Assembly (NCBI RefSeq): GCF_000682755.1
Contig: NZ_AWFF01000043.1
Coordinates: forward strand, 62,001-126,000
DNA length: 64,000 nt
DNA from: Hyphomonas beringensis
Lineage (GTDB): Bacteria > Pseudomonadota > Alphaproteobacteria > Caulobacterales > Hyphomonadaceae
Reading direction: 5' to 3'
Part shown: positions 15,814-24,257 of the stretch, piece after piece
Layout: the number at the start of each line of letters is the position of its first letter
Position numbering within the stretch: the first letter of the stretch is position 1
Program-made: the position numbers and the translations under genes
The notes under the pieces: model-generated
Told to the model about the DNA's origin: nothing
The model's input: the letters and a program-made list of their open reading frames with translations, nothing else
The model's database searches: none

Positions 15814-15833
15814 AGCCCGTTACCGCCCACCAT
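15814..15833 (+). repeat. Right attachment repeat
   Basis: Exact 20-base copy of 14541-14560. The sequence before it is not tRNA-like, so this is a 3'-end fragment and not a second tRNA gene. The following 188 bp up to the LacI-type operator hold no gene that I can see. Confidence 0.85.
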
Positions 15834-16021
15834 TTTCCCCAAACATGCATCTCATCTGTTCCGATTCTGGCGATTCTGATCGGCTGAAGTGTGGCTATTT
15901 TGCCAGATCTCTCTGGAAATCGAAAAAAAGAAATATTGGAAGAATTTCTCTCGATAGGGGTTCCGGAAGGCTCGATGCGTTGATTTACCGGAATTTTACC
16001 TTGAAAAATTTACATTATTTA

Positions 16022-16035
16022 TGAAACCGGTTTCA
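16022..16035. promoter_or_regulatory. LacI-family operator upstream of the TonB receptor
   Basis: TGAAACCGGTTTCA is a perfect 14-bp palindrome with the central CCGG typical of LacI/GalR-family sites. It is directly preceded by an AT-rich stretch that could hold a promoter and lies about 180 bp before the receptor start. A further GTTTCA half-site follows at once. No LacI-type gene is in the window. Confidence 0.65.
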
Positions 16036-16048
16036 CAGTTTCATGGCC

Positions 16049-16064
16049 CACTTTCTGGAAAGTG
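16049..16064. promoter_or_regulatory. Second palindrome in the TonB-receptor leader
   Basis: CACTTTCTGGAAAGTG is a 6-4-6 perfect inverted repeat 14 bp after the LacI-type operator. It could be a second operator or a transcript hairpin. No consensus is recognised. Confidence 0.3.
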
Positions 16065-16215
16065 ACTTTTTTATTTCCAAGCCCACTTGATAGCGCAAAC
16101 ATTTGGTGGTGGATTGTACTGCGGATAGGTTGGAGTGCAGGGGCATTCCATCTAACCGAGACAAGCATTGAAGACGGGCACCAGCATCGGAAGCCGCGTC
16201 TCAGGGAGGATTGTA

Positions 16216-19200
16216 ATGACTGTTTCCACGGACAAGGTCCGTGCAGATTCTGCACGGAAGAAAAAATGGGGAACGCTGCTTTGCAGCGCGTCAGCCGTAT
16301 CCCTGCTTGCGGCCCTGCCAATGGCAGCGCACGCACAGGAAGCTGACGAAGATACGCTGACCCAGGAGACTGTGGTGGTACAGGGGATCCGCGGATCTCT
16401 TGAGCGCGCCATGGACATCAAACGCGACGCAAGCGGGGTGGTGGACGCTATCTCGGCCGAAGACATCGGCAAATTCCCGGACACAAACCTGGCTGAATCG
16501 CTTCAGCGTATCACGGGTGTGTCCATCAACCGGGTCAACGGGGAAGGCTCGGAAATCACGGTTCGCGGCTTCGGCCCGGGCTTCAACCTGGTCACCCTGA
16601 ACGGCCGTACCATGCCGACCGCAAAGGTCCGCGCCATCGGTACACGGGGTAACTATGGCGCCGGCGGCGACCGCGCCTTTGACTTCTCCAACCTCGCCTC
16701 TGAAGGCGTGAGCGGGCTGGAAGTCTACAAAACCGGTGAAGCGCTTCTGCCGTCAGGCGGCCTTGGCGCAACCATCAACATCAAGACACGCAGACCGCTG
16801 GATACTCCGGGCACGACGCTCAGCCTATCTGCAAAGGCGCAAAGCGACCAGAGCAATGAGAACGGCGACGACATCACGCCTGAGCTGTCCGGCCTCGCAA
16901 GCTGGACGGACAATTCCGACCGCTTCGGTGTCAGCGTATTCGGGTCCTACTCCAAGCGGGATTCCGGCGCGCCGACCATGCAGATCAATGACTGGCTGGT
17001 CTTTGATCCTGCCGTTGACGGCCCGGTGGAAGATTCCAGCTATGTGCGCGGTGATGGTTCTACGCAGATCACCAATGCACCCAAGGATGGCCAGCTTTAC
17101 GCCATCGCGCAGGACAGCCGTTACGACTTCTCGGATATTTCCCGTGAGCGTCTGAACGGTCAGTTGGTCATGCAGTTCAAGCCGATGGATACCCTGACGC
17201 TGACCGGTGACTACACTTATGCGCGCACCGAAGCCGAAGAGATGCGTTACGAGCAGACCAACTGGTTTGCGACGCCTATGGACCAGTTGATCTTCGACAA
17301 TGACGGCCCGGTTGCGACCGCAGTCTTCATGCAGGAGAACAATAACGGCTCCAAGGATATCGGTTTCGAGCAAACGAACCGTGCGACCAAGGACGAACTG
17401 AACTCCCTGGGCTTCAATGCCGATTGGGAAGTCGGGGAGCGTGGCCGCATCATCCTGGATGCTCACACGTCCAAGTCTGAATCCGGCGGCAACAACCCGC
17501 TGGGTCATACCGCGACCTTCGTTTCGATGGCTGCTCCGGTTATCCTTCAGCACTCTGTCGATTTCCGCGGTGGTACGCCGATCCAGTCCTACACGATCGA
17601 CGATTCCGTTCGCGGTAACGGCAATGGTGTTCTGGATGTGGGGGATCTCGGTTCGCAGGTTCAGCGTAGCAGCTTCTCCCGCATGGAGAACCAGATTGAC
17701 GAGATCGATCTGCGTTACATCTGGGAATTCGACAATTCCAGCCTGACCGTGGGTGGTAACTACCGCGATACGGAAATGGATCGCTTCACGCGCACCACGC
17801 AGCAGGATCTCGGTTCCTGGGGTATCAGTAACCCGGGCGACATCGAGCAGTTTGCACCAGGCATCATGGAATCCTATTGCCTGTCCTGTCTGTTTGACGA
17901 TCTGGCTGTTGGCCAGGCCGATCCAGCCTTCAGGGGAGACCCGACGAAACTCTTCCCGCTGCTGCAAGCGGCGTATCCGGGCAGTGATATCAACGTGTCC
18001 GAAACGGCAGATACCGTTCAGGAAGAGATCAAGACGCTGTACGCCCAGTTCCAGATGGAAAGTGAATTCCTTGGCCGTCCGGCGCGTATGAATGCGGGTG
18101 TTCGCTACGAAGAGACGGAAGTTACGTCCGTTACGCAGCAGTCCGTCCCGTCAGCCATTCTCTGGGCTTCTGACAACGACTTCCTCGTTGTTCAGTCCGG
18201 TGCAAAGGAAGATGTGAGCGGGTCAGGTTCCTATGACCATTTGCTGCCGAACTTTGACTTCAGTGTTGATGTCACGGACAATCTTATTGCACGTGCATCC
18301 TTCTCGAAGACGATTGGCCGCGTGGCCTATAGCAGCCTGTTTGCCTCGACCACCGCTGATGCGCCAAACCGCCCGACAGCACTTGGTGGCCAGCTGACAG
18401 GAAGTTCACAGAACCCCTCCCTGTTGCCATTGGAATCCGACAACTTCGATGTCTCTGTCGAGTGGTACTATGGTGACACGAGTTATGTGTCGCTTGGCTA
18501 CTTCGACAAGAAAGTGAAGAACTTCATCGGTACCGGTGTGGTTGAGCGTAACCTCTTCGGTCTGCGGGATCCGGCCTCTGGTGTTGCAGGCAGCCGCTCC
18601 GGCGATGCTCTGGACATCATCAGTGATCTGGGTGTTGACCAGTCTGAAGCCAACCTCTTCACGCTGGTCGCCCTGATCGATGCCAATGGTGGCGATACGG
18701 CGGCGGCACAGGCTGAGTTCCAGTCCAATCTGGTGAACGGCGCCCTGCCGCAATCCTATGTCGACCAGATCCTGTCTGACGCAGATGTCTCGCCGGATGC
18801 CAACGACCCGCTGGCTGTCTTTGGCGTTTCCCAGCCGATCAACAACAGCGAAGGCAATATCGACGGTCTCGAATTTGCCTGGCAGCACTTCTTCGGAGAC
18901 TCTGGTTTTGGCTTCCAGGCCAACTACACCATGGTCAACGGCGATGTGGAGCTTGATCCGGCTGCCAGCCCGGCAGAAGACCAGTTTGCTCTGGTCGGTC
19001 TCTCCGACACGGCAAACCTGACGGCAATCTATGAGAAGTACGGCTTCTCCGCCCGTCTGGCCTATAACTGGCGCGATACCTTCCTGTCGGCGACCAATCA
19101 AGGCGGTGACCGGTCAGGTATCTATGTGGAAGACTATGGTCAGTTCGACTTGAACGTCAGCTATGACATCAATGAGCAGCTGGCTGTGTCTTTCGAAGGC

Positions 19201-19311
19201 ATCAACGTGACAGGCGAAGACCAGCGGACCTATCACCGCGTGCCGGAACAGGTCTACTACGTCTACGAACTGTCACCGCGCTACCTTGTAGGCCTGCGCT
19301 ACAAGTTCTAA
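16216..19311 (+). CDS. TonB-dependent outer-membrane receptor
   Basis: A 22-stranded outer-membrane active transporter powered by TonB-ExbBD, 1031 residues. The signal peptide has hydrophobic core LLAALPMAA and cleavage after AHA-40. ETVVVQGIRG (51-60) serves as TonB box and plug entry. The plug (about 65-170) has GVSINRVNGEGSEITVRGFG and the VTLNGRTMP motif. The barrel ends in the aromatic YLVGLRYKF. The GSLERAMDIKRDA segment places it with the large TBDT group linked to glycan or oligosaccharide uptake in Caulobacterales and xanthomonads. AGGGAGGA (16203-16210) fixes the start at 16216, not at the upstream ATG. A LacI-type operator lies upstream and a strong terminator downstream, although SapC, cupin and halogenase genes follow. 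The ligand is unknown. Confidence 0.95.
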   Translation: MTVSTDKVRADSARKKKWGTLLCSASAVSLLAALPMAAHAQEADEDTLTQETVVVQGIRGSLERAMDIKRDASGVVDAISAEDIGKFPDTNLAESLQRITGVSINRVNGEGSEITVRGFGPGFNLVTLNGRTMPTAKVRAIGTRGNYGAGGDRAFDFSNLASEGVSGLEVYKTGEALLPSGGLGATINIKTRRPLDTPGTTLSLSAKAQSDQSNENGDDITPELSGLASWTDNSDRFGVSVFGSYSKRDSGAPTMQINDWLVFDPAVDGPVEDSSYVRGDGSTQITNAPKDGQLYAIAQDSRYDFSDISRERLNGQLVMQFKPMDTLTLTGDYTYARTEAEEMRYEQTNWFATPMDQLIFDNDGPVATAVFMQENNNGSKDIGFEQTNRATKDELNSLGFNADWEVGERGRIILDAHTSKSESGGNNPLGHTATFVSMAAPVILQHSVDFRGGTPIQSYTIDDSVRGNGNGVLDVGDLGSQVQRSSFSRMENQIDEIDLRYIWEFDNSSLTVGGNYRDTEMDRFTRTTQQDLGSWGISNPGDIEQFAPGIMESYCLSCLFDDLAVGQADPAFRGDPTKLFPLLQAAYPGSDINVSETADTVQEEIKTLYAQFQMESEFLGRPARMNAGVRYEETEVTSVTQQSVPSAILWASDNDFLVVQSGAKEDVSGSGSYDHLLPNFDFSVDVTDNLIARASFSKTIGRVAYSSLFASTTADAPNRPTALGGQLTGSSQNPSLLPLESDNFDVSVEWYYGDTSYVSLGYFDKKVKNFIGTGVVERNLFGLRDPASGVAGSRSGDALDIISDLGVDQSEANLFTLVALIDANGGDTAAAQAEFQSNLVNGALPQSYVDQILSDADVSPDANDPLAVFGVSQPINNSEGNIDGLEFAWQHFFGDSGFGFQANYTMVNGDVELDPAASPAEDQFALVGLSDTANLTAIYEKYGFSARLAYNWRDTFLSATNQGGDRSGIYVEDYGQFDLNVSYDINEQLAVSFEGINVTGEDQRTYHRVPEQVYYVYELSPRYLVGLRYKF

Positions 19312-19350
19312 GGCCTGGCCGACTTGTAGATATTGACCATGATTGCGAAA

Positions 19351-19376
19351 GGCCGCTGGAGACAGCGGCCTTTTTT
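19351..19376 (+). terminator. Terminator after the TonB receptor gene
   Basis: Perfect stem GGCCGCTG/CAGCGGCC with loop GAGA, then six T residues. It divides the receptor from the SapC gene, so the two may be only partly co-transcribed. Confidence 0.9.
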
Positions 19377-19487
19377 GCCCCTGTTGAGTGCTGCGCGGCT
19401 TTATTCCATGATGTTCCAGGAAACGCTGCCGCAGGCTGGCTATGGCGCCGGCAGGCTCAGAGGTTTTTCCGCACTGAAAGGCACACC

Positions 19488-20222
19488 ATGTCGAATATGG
19501 CACTTCTCAATAATATCGATCATTCGGATTTGAAGATTATCCGCAAATATGGCGCCGAGTTTGGCGACAGCGTGAACCAGTCCGTTGCCTTCCCGACTGA
19601 ATTTGCAGAGCTGCAGCGCAGCTATCCAATCCTGTTCCGCAAGGATGAGGCAGGGGAGTTTCAATCCGTTGTCCTGCTCGGCCTGGACAAGGGGGAAAAT
19701 TTGTTTCTGGACGGGGACAGCTGGCAGGCGCGCTATGTGCCGGCGCTGCATGAGCGCGGGCCCTTCATGATCGGTTTCCAGAACCAGGAGGTTGATGGTG
19801 AGGTGCGCCGCGAGCCGGTGATCCATGTCGACCTGGACAGTTCCCGCGTCAGCCGGGAAGAGGGGCTTCCGCTGTTCCTGCCGCAGGGCGGCAACGCGCC
19901 ATACCTGCAGCATGTTACCCACATCCTGCGCGTCATCAATATCGGCATGGACATGATGAAGCCAATGTTCGAGGCCTTCCAGCAGGCAGATCTGATCGAG
20001 CCGGTTGCGCTGGAAGTGAAACTGGATGACGCGACGACCTATCAGGTGCCGGATGTCTATACGATCAGTGAGGAGAAGCTGGCCGCGTTGAGCGGTGAGG
20101 CGCTGGAGCGTCTGCACAAGGGCGGCTTCCTGCGTGCGGCCTATCTGGTGCTCGCCTCGCTCAGCAACATCAACACGCTGATCGAGATGAAGAACGCCAA
20201 GCGCATGGCGGCTGCCAGCTGA
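19488..20222 (+). CDS. SapC-family protein
   Basis: A 244-residue protein of the SapC family (Pfam SapC, named from a Campylobacter S-layer-associated gene; biochemical role unknown). The family profile is visible: the opening NNIDHSDLKI, FPTEFAELQRSYPILFRKD, the LLGLDKGENLFLDG motif, YVPALHERGPFMIGFQ, and the late acyl-type core. There is no signal peptide or membrane segment, so it is probably cytosolic. It stands first in a set of three same-strand genes with gaps of 24 and 31 bp to the cupin and halogenase genes, which suggests co-transcription. SapC genes recur beside TonB receptors and halogenases in related bacteria, pointing to a shared metabolic role. Confidence 0.92.
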   Translation: MSNMALLNNIDHSDLKIIRKYGAEFGDSVNQSVAFPTEFAELQRSYPILFRKDEAGEFQSVVLLGLDKGENLFLDGDSWQARYVPALHERGPFMIGFQNQEVDGEVRREPVIHVDLDSSRVSREEGLPLFLPQGGNAPYLQHVTHILRVINIGMDMMKPMFEAFQQADLIEPVALEVKLDDATTYQVPDVYTISEEKLAALSGEALERLHKGGFLRAAYLVLASLSNINTLIEMKNAKRMAAAS

Positions 20223-20246
20223 GTGAGTAATGGATAAGGCCTGGTC

Positions 20247-21278
20247 ATGCTGAACATTGAACGCAAGACACGTATTCTGGAGGGCGTCGCGCCGGACGCC
20301 ATTCCCTATGATGCGCTGATGCAGGATCAGCAGCCGGTCATTCTGAAAGGTGTGACCAGTGACTGGCCGCTGGTGCAGGCCGGGCGCGAAAGCCCGAAGG
20401 CGGCGATGCAATATCTGCTGCGCTTCTATCAGGGGCGCCCGGTTGTTGGCTATACCGCCGCGCCGGAGATTGGCGGCCGCTATTTCTACACGGATGACAT
20501 GAGCGGCCTGAACTTCCAGCGCAGCCGTGTGGCGATGGATGAGTATCTGGAGACGATCCGCGCGCATCTGGGTGAGGCCGATGCGCCCTCTTACTATATC
20601 GGATCAACGGATCTCGACATCTACCTGCCGGGGCTGCGCGGCGAGAATGATCTCGTTCTGAACAATCCTATGTTCGAAGCAAACGCGCCGATTGTCAGTA
20701 TCTGGATGGGCAACCACACGATTGCTTCTGCGCACTACGACATGTCCAACAATCTGGCGTGCTGCATGGTGGGCAGGCGGCGCTTCACGCTGTTTCCGCC
20801 GGATCAGATTGCAAACCTCTATCCTGGCCCTCTGGAGCCGACTCCGGGTGGGCAGGTGGTCAGCATGGTGGATTTCCGCGATCCTGATCATGAGCGTTAC
20901 CCGCGTTTCCGTGAGGCGCTGGAGACGGCGCAGGTCGCAGAGCTGGAGCCCGGCGATGTGCTGTTCTATCCGGCGCTGTGGTGGCATCATGTCGAAGGGC
21001 TCGGTGAGTTCAACGCCATGATTAATTACTGGTGGAATACGAGCCCGGCTTTCATGGATACGCCGCAGAACACGCTGCTGCATGGTCTGCTCAGCTTGCG
21101 GGACCGTCCGGAGCCGGAGAAACAGGCCTGGAAGGCGCTGTTTGATTATTATGTCTTCGGCCCGGCCGAATTGCCGGCTGAGCACTTGCCGGAAATTGCG
21201 CAGGGCAATCTGGGTCCCATGGACGAAATGAAGGCCCGGCGGTTGCGCGCCATGCTGCTGCAAAAGCTGAACCGCTAA
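20247..21278 (+). CDS. Cupin-like (JmjC-type) 2-oxoglutarate/iron oxygenase candidate
   Basis: A 343-residue cupin_8/JmjC-like protein. The double-stranded beta-helix iron site is readable: His-163 and Asp-165 in SAHYDMSNN, and a distal His at 247-248 in WWHHVEGL. QPVILKGVTSDWP (29-41) is the usual opening and GRRRFTLFPPDQ the conserved strand. FIH- and JmjC-like members hydroxylate protein or small-molecule targets using Fe(II) and 2-oxoglutarate. Here the substrate is unknown. It lies between SapC and a flavin-dependent halogenase, a conserved arrangement, so a tailoring step on the same imported compound or receptor is possible but inferred. Confidence 0.9.
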   Translation: MLNIERKTRILEGVAPDAIPYDALMQDQQPVILKGVTSDWPLVQAGRESPKAAMQYLLRFYQGRPVVGYTAAPEIGGRYFYTDDMSGLNFQRSRVAMDEYLETIRAHLGEADAPSYYIGSTDLDIYLPGLRGENDLVLNNPMFEANAPIVSIWMGNHTIASAHYDMSNNLACCMVGRRRFTLFPPDQIANLYPGPLEPTPGGQVVSMVDFRDPDHERYPRFREALETAQVAELEPGDVLFYPALWWHHVEGLGEFNAMINYWWNTSPAFMDTPQNTLLHGLLSLRDRPEPEKQAWKALFDYYVFGPAELPAEHLPEIAQGNLGPMDEMKARRLRAMLLQKLNR

Positions 21279-21309
21279 GAGACGAAAGACCGGGGAGGGT
21301 CATCAGGAG

Positions 21310-22800
21310 ATGCAGAAAGTCAGGAAAGTCGTCATCGCGGGCGGGGGCACAGCAGGCTGGATCACAGCCGCGGCCCTCTCGCGTATGCTGGGCCCGTTGC
21401 TGGATATCACGCTGGTGGAGTCCGACGACATCGGAACCGTTGGCGTGGGGGAGGCGACCATCCCGACGCACCGCACCTTCCATCACTTGCTGGGCATTGA
21501 TGAGCGCGAATTCATGCGCGCCACCAAGGCGACGTTCAAGCTGGGCATCGCGTTCGAGAATTGGGGCGGCATTGGCGACAACTACATCCACTCCTTCGGG
21601 CAGGTCGGCAAGCCGAGCTGGATGGGTGAGTTCTACAATATCTGGATGGCTGCGCGAGAGAAGGGCATTGGCGAGGAGCTGGACGCTTATTGCTTTGAGC
21701 TTCAGGCCGCCAAGCACAACAAATTCTATACGGACGAAAAATTCAAAATCAATTACGCCTACCATCTGGACGCCAGCCTCTATGCCAAATTCCTGCGTAC
21801 CTTCTCTGAAGGGAAGGGGGTCAAGCGGGTTGAAGGCCTGATCGGCGAGGTGGAGCAGGATGGCGAGAGCGGGTTCATCACGGCGCTTAAGCTGAAATCC
21901 GGCGAACGCATTGAAGGTGACTTCTTTGTCGACTGTACAGGGTTCCGCGGCCTGCTGATCGAGCAGACCCTCAAAAGCGGGTTTGAGGATTGGGGCCATT
22001 GGCTGCCGACCGACAGCGCGCTGGCCGTGCAGACGCGCTCTGTCGGCCCGGCTTTGCCCTATACGCGTTCCATCGCGCATCAATCCGGCTGGCAGTGGCG
22101 CATTCCGCTGCAGCACCGCGTGGGCAATGGCCTCGTCTTCTGCAGTCAGTATATGCAACCGGATGAAGCTGAAGAGGTGTTGCGGGGCAATGTTGAAGGC
22201 GATCTGCTCGCGGAGCCGCGCCTCATCCGCTACAAGACGGGACGTCGGCAAAAGGTGTGGAGCAAGAACTGCGTGGCGCTCGGCCTTTCAAGCGGCTTTC
22301 TGGAGCCGCTGGAATCCACCAGCATCCATCTGATCCAGATCGGCGCGTCTCGCCTGGTGCAGCAATTCCCGTTCAGCGGCGTCTCTGAGGCAATTGCCAA
22401 TCACTATAATGAGCAATCCGTGCGAGAGCTGGAGCGGATTCGCGACTTCATCATCCTGCACTATAAGGTGACTGAGCGTGATGACAGCGCGTTCTGGCGG
22501 GATCGCCGCGACATGGACATTCCGGATTCGCTGGCCCAGCGCCTGGAGGTGTTCCGCGAGAATGGCCTAGCCTACCAGGCGACGGACGATCTGTTCCGCG
22601 TCGACTCCTGGCTTCAGGTGATGATGGGCCAGCGCCTGAAGCCGAAGGGCTATCACCATATGGGCCACATGATGACCCAAGATCAGATGCAGCGCGCCCT
22701 TGGCGGCCTCAGCACCGGCATTGCCAATGCCGTGGCAAAGATGCCGACGCATCAGGAGTTCATTGACCGTTATTGCGCGATTGAGCCCGAACCGGCCTGA
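21310..22800 (+). CDS. Flavin-dependent tryptophan-halogenase-family enzyme
   Basis: A 496-residue FAD-dependent halogenase homologue. Landmarks: dinucleotide loop GGGTAGW (11-17), VGVGEATIPT, Lys-77 at the place of the catalytic lysine that forms the haloamine, WxWxIP at 261-266 (GWQWRIP), and LEPLEST with Glu-335 and Ser-336 matching the conserved Glu/Ser pair of tryptophan halogenases. All expected catalytic residues are present, so activity is plausible. The TonB/SapC linkage is typical of a halogenase subgroup whose natural substrate is unresolved, and free tryptophan is not assured. No flavin reductase gene is adjacent; FADH2 would come from elsewhere. The gene ends at the base before the stop of the opposing flavoprotein. 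Confidence 0.93.
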   Translation: MQKVRKVVIAGGGTAGWITAAALSRMLGPLLDITLVESDDIGTVGVGEATIPTHRTFHHLLGIDEREFMRATKATFKLGIAFENWGGIGDNYIHSFGQVGKPSWMGEFYNIWMAAREKGIGEELDAYCFELQAAKHNKFYTDEKFKINYAYHLDASLYAKFLRTFSEGKGVKRVEGLIGEVEQDGESGFITALKLKSGERIEGDFFVDCTGFRGLLIEQTLKSGFEDWGHWLPTDSALAVQTRSVGPALPYTRSIAHQSGWQWRIPLQHRVGNGLVFCSQYMQPDEAEEVLRGNVEGDLLAEPRLIRYKTGRRQKVWSKNCVALGLSSGFLEPLESTSIHLIQIGASRLVQQFPFSGVSEAIANHYNEQSVRELERIRDFIILHYKVTERDDSAFWRDRRDMDIPDSLAQRLEVFRENGLAYQATDDLFRVDSWLQVMMGQRLKPKGYHHMGHMMTQDQMQRALGGLSTGIANAVAKMPTHQEFIDRYCAIEPEPA

Positions 22801-24081
22801 TCAGGCCTTCGGCTGCGCGTCCAGTTCTGCCAGCATCTGGCCGACAATGTTCCGGGAATGCACCACCACGTTCGAGACCAGTTCGTGGGAGAAACTGGCG
22901 CCGCCAAACCAGGTCTTTTGCTGTCCCTGAACGCGGCGTAGCACGGCGAACAGGCCGTCCTGTACGGCGTCTGCCTTGTATTGCGGGAAGTATTGCCAGC
23001 ATTTCTGCTGGATCACGCTTTCGATATGGAAGCCGTGAAAGTCTGCTTCGGCCAGCAGGATCTCGCGAAGTTCTGACGGTTCCAGATCCTTGGAGAATTG
23101 CCCGGTCACATAGAGCTTGCCGCCAAGGTCTTCGCTTTCGCCTTCGCGGCGTCCGCCCAGAATGGCGCCGCGCAGGGAGCTGTCGCGGCTGGCACGTGAG
23201 AAACCGATTACCTGATAGCCGTCAAACCAGTCCGGCGAAGAGAAGAGGGTGGTGGTGTAGGTCTGCCACTCGATGGCGTCCGTCAGAAAGGCCTCATCCT
23301 CGCTCGGCTGGCTGAAGGCGGAAAAGGCCTGCATCGGCACGGTGGAGAGCACGGCGTCGTATTCTTCGCGCGTGCCTCCCGCCAGGATGACTGGACGTGG
23401 CCCAGACCTGTCCAGCGACAGAACAGGGCTGGAGGTGCGCACATTCAGGTCTTCTGAGAAGCGTCGCCAGAATTCGCTCCACCCCTCATCCGGCATGTGC
23501 AGCTGGTTCAGAACGCCGGAGAGGATGAAATCCAGATCGCACCATTGAACAGTCTGGCCGATGGTTGCCTCATCAATATAGCCATAGCCTTGCGTCGTCT
23601 GGATGCGGTGCATGGCCAGCTCGATCTTGGGCAGGTTCAGATTGCGCACCCATTCCTGCGTGGTCATCGCGGCTTCGCGGCAGACGTCCGGGTCTGTCGG
23701 CCGCGTGGCAATCGCGCGGCGCAGGCGCCGGGAGGCCAGCACGAATTTGATCGCCTGCACACCGAGCGGGGCGCCGCTGCCGGACTTCACATACTCAACC
23801 ACCGTGCGGCCATCAAAGCGCGCTTCGCCGAGCCGGGTCAGGTGAATGCCGTATTCCTTCATCCAATTCTTCACAATACGGTGGGCGCGCGTGGTGTAGC
23901 AGGTGCCCAATTCGTTGAGGGCATCGCCATGCAAAACGGAATAGGACTTGCCGCCAATCCGGTCTTCCGCTTCATATACGGTTACCTCATGACCGGCATC
24001 TTTGATGAATCGCGCAGCCGAAAGGCCTGCTGGCCCGGCGCCGATGACGGCAATCTTCCCTGGATTGTCCTGGCGGGGCAC
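22801..24081 (-). CDS. FAD-dependent amine-oxidase-like flavoprotein
   Basis: A 426-residue flavoprotein of the amine oxidase/NAD(P)-binding_8 type. The N-terminal Rossmann loop reads VIGAGPAGLSAAR (12-24), with the ADP-ribose acid in VTVYEAEDRIGGKSYS. The middle and C-terminal parts fit the flavin-containing oxidoreductase fold, but I cannot specify a substrate. Relatives include polyamine or phytoene-type oxidases and some secondary-metabolite enzymes. Its stop codon begins at the base after the halogenase stop: zero intergenic bases, convergent. It is probably expressed from its own promoter in the 176 bp upstream. The location suggests a possible link to the halogenase locus without proving it. 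Confidence 0.85.
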   Translation of the reverse strand: MPRQDNPGKIAVIGAGPAGLSAARFIKDAGHEVTVYEAEDRIGGKSYSVLHGDALNELGTCYTTRAHRIVKNWMKEYGIHLTRLGEARFDGRTVVEYVKSGSGAPLGVQAIKFVLASRRLRRAIATRPTDPDVCREAAMTTQEWVRNLNLPKIELAMHRIQTTQGYGYIDEATIGQTVQWCDLDFILSGVLNQLHMPDEGWSEFWRRFSEDLNVRTSSPVLSLDRSGPRPVILAGGTREEYDAVLSTVPMQAFSAFSQPSEDEAFLTDAIEWQTYTTTLFSSPDWFDGYQVIGFSRASRDSSLRGAILGGRREGESEDLGGKLYVTGQFSKDLEPSELREILLAEADFHGFHIESVIQQKCWQYFPQYKADAVQDGLFAVLRRVQGQQKTWFGGASFSHELVSNVVVHSRNIVGQMLAELDAQPKA

Positions 24082-24257
24082 GTGTGCGGAATCCTTCCAA
24101 ATCGGAATGCATGCTACAGAAGCTGCCTTGGGGCAGGCAACACCCTGTTTTCATCGATGTTTGGTTAATTGACGCGTTAACGACAAGTTTCCGCAGTCAT
24201 GAAAACCACCAGAGCGTGTAGAGCGGAATTTTCACTTTAACGGCTTATAGCCGCAGT

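Larger units (their letters stand above)
14541..15833. mobile_element. Minimal genomic island at tRNA-Val, about 1.27 kb
   Basis: The segment between the two 20-bp repeats holds only a structured leader, a NYN-domain gene and the C-terminal stub of a tyrosine integrase. Its base composition is clearly lower in GC than the lon and TonB-receptor genes on either side. The most economical reading is the remnant of a larger tRNA-targeted element after loss of most cargo and of the integrase N-terminus. No excision machinery remains, so it should be immobile. Bases 14561-14780 within it show no gene. Confidence 0.75.

Noticed and set aside
15814-15833. Second tRNA-Val gene
   Set aside because: Only 20 bases of the 3' end are present; the anticodon arm and D-arm are absent. 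It is an attachment-site copy.
15573-15842. Intact small integrase-like protein starting at 15842
   Set aside because: The first ten codons are att repeat and flank; N-terminal catalytic parts are missing. Treated as a pseudogene.
16825-17967. 380-codon reverse frame inside the TonB receptor gene
   Set aside because: Antisense shadow; the receptor reading frame with signal peptide and plug motifs is decisive.
19440-20567. 375-codon reverse frame over SapC and the cupin-like gene
   Set aside because: Antisense shadow covering two well-supported genes and the terminator region.
24165-24182. CtrA-type box TTAA-N7-TTAA before the kinase-like gene
   Set aside because: The two TTAA half-sites are separated by 8 bp and not 7, so the match fails on the defining spacing.
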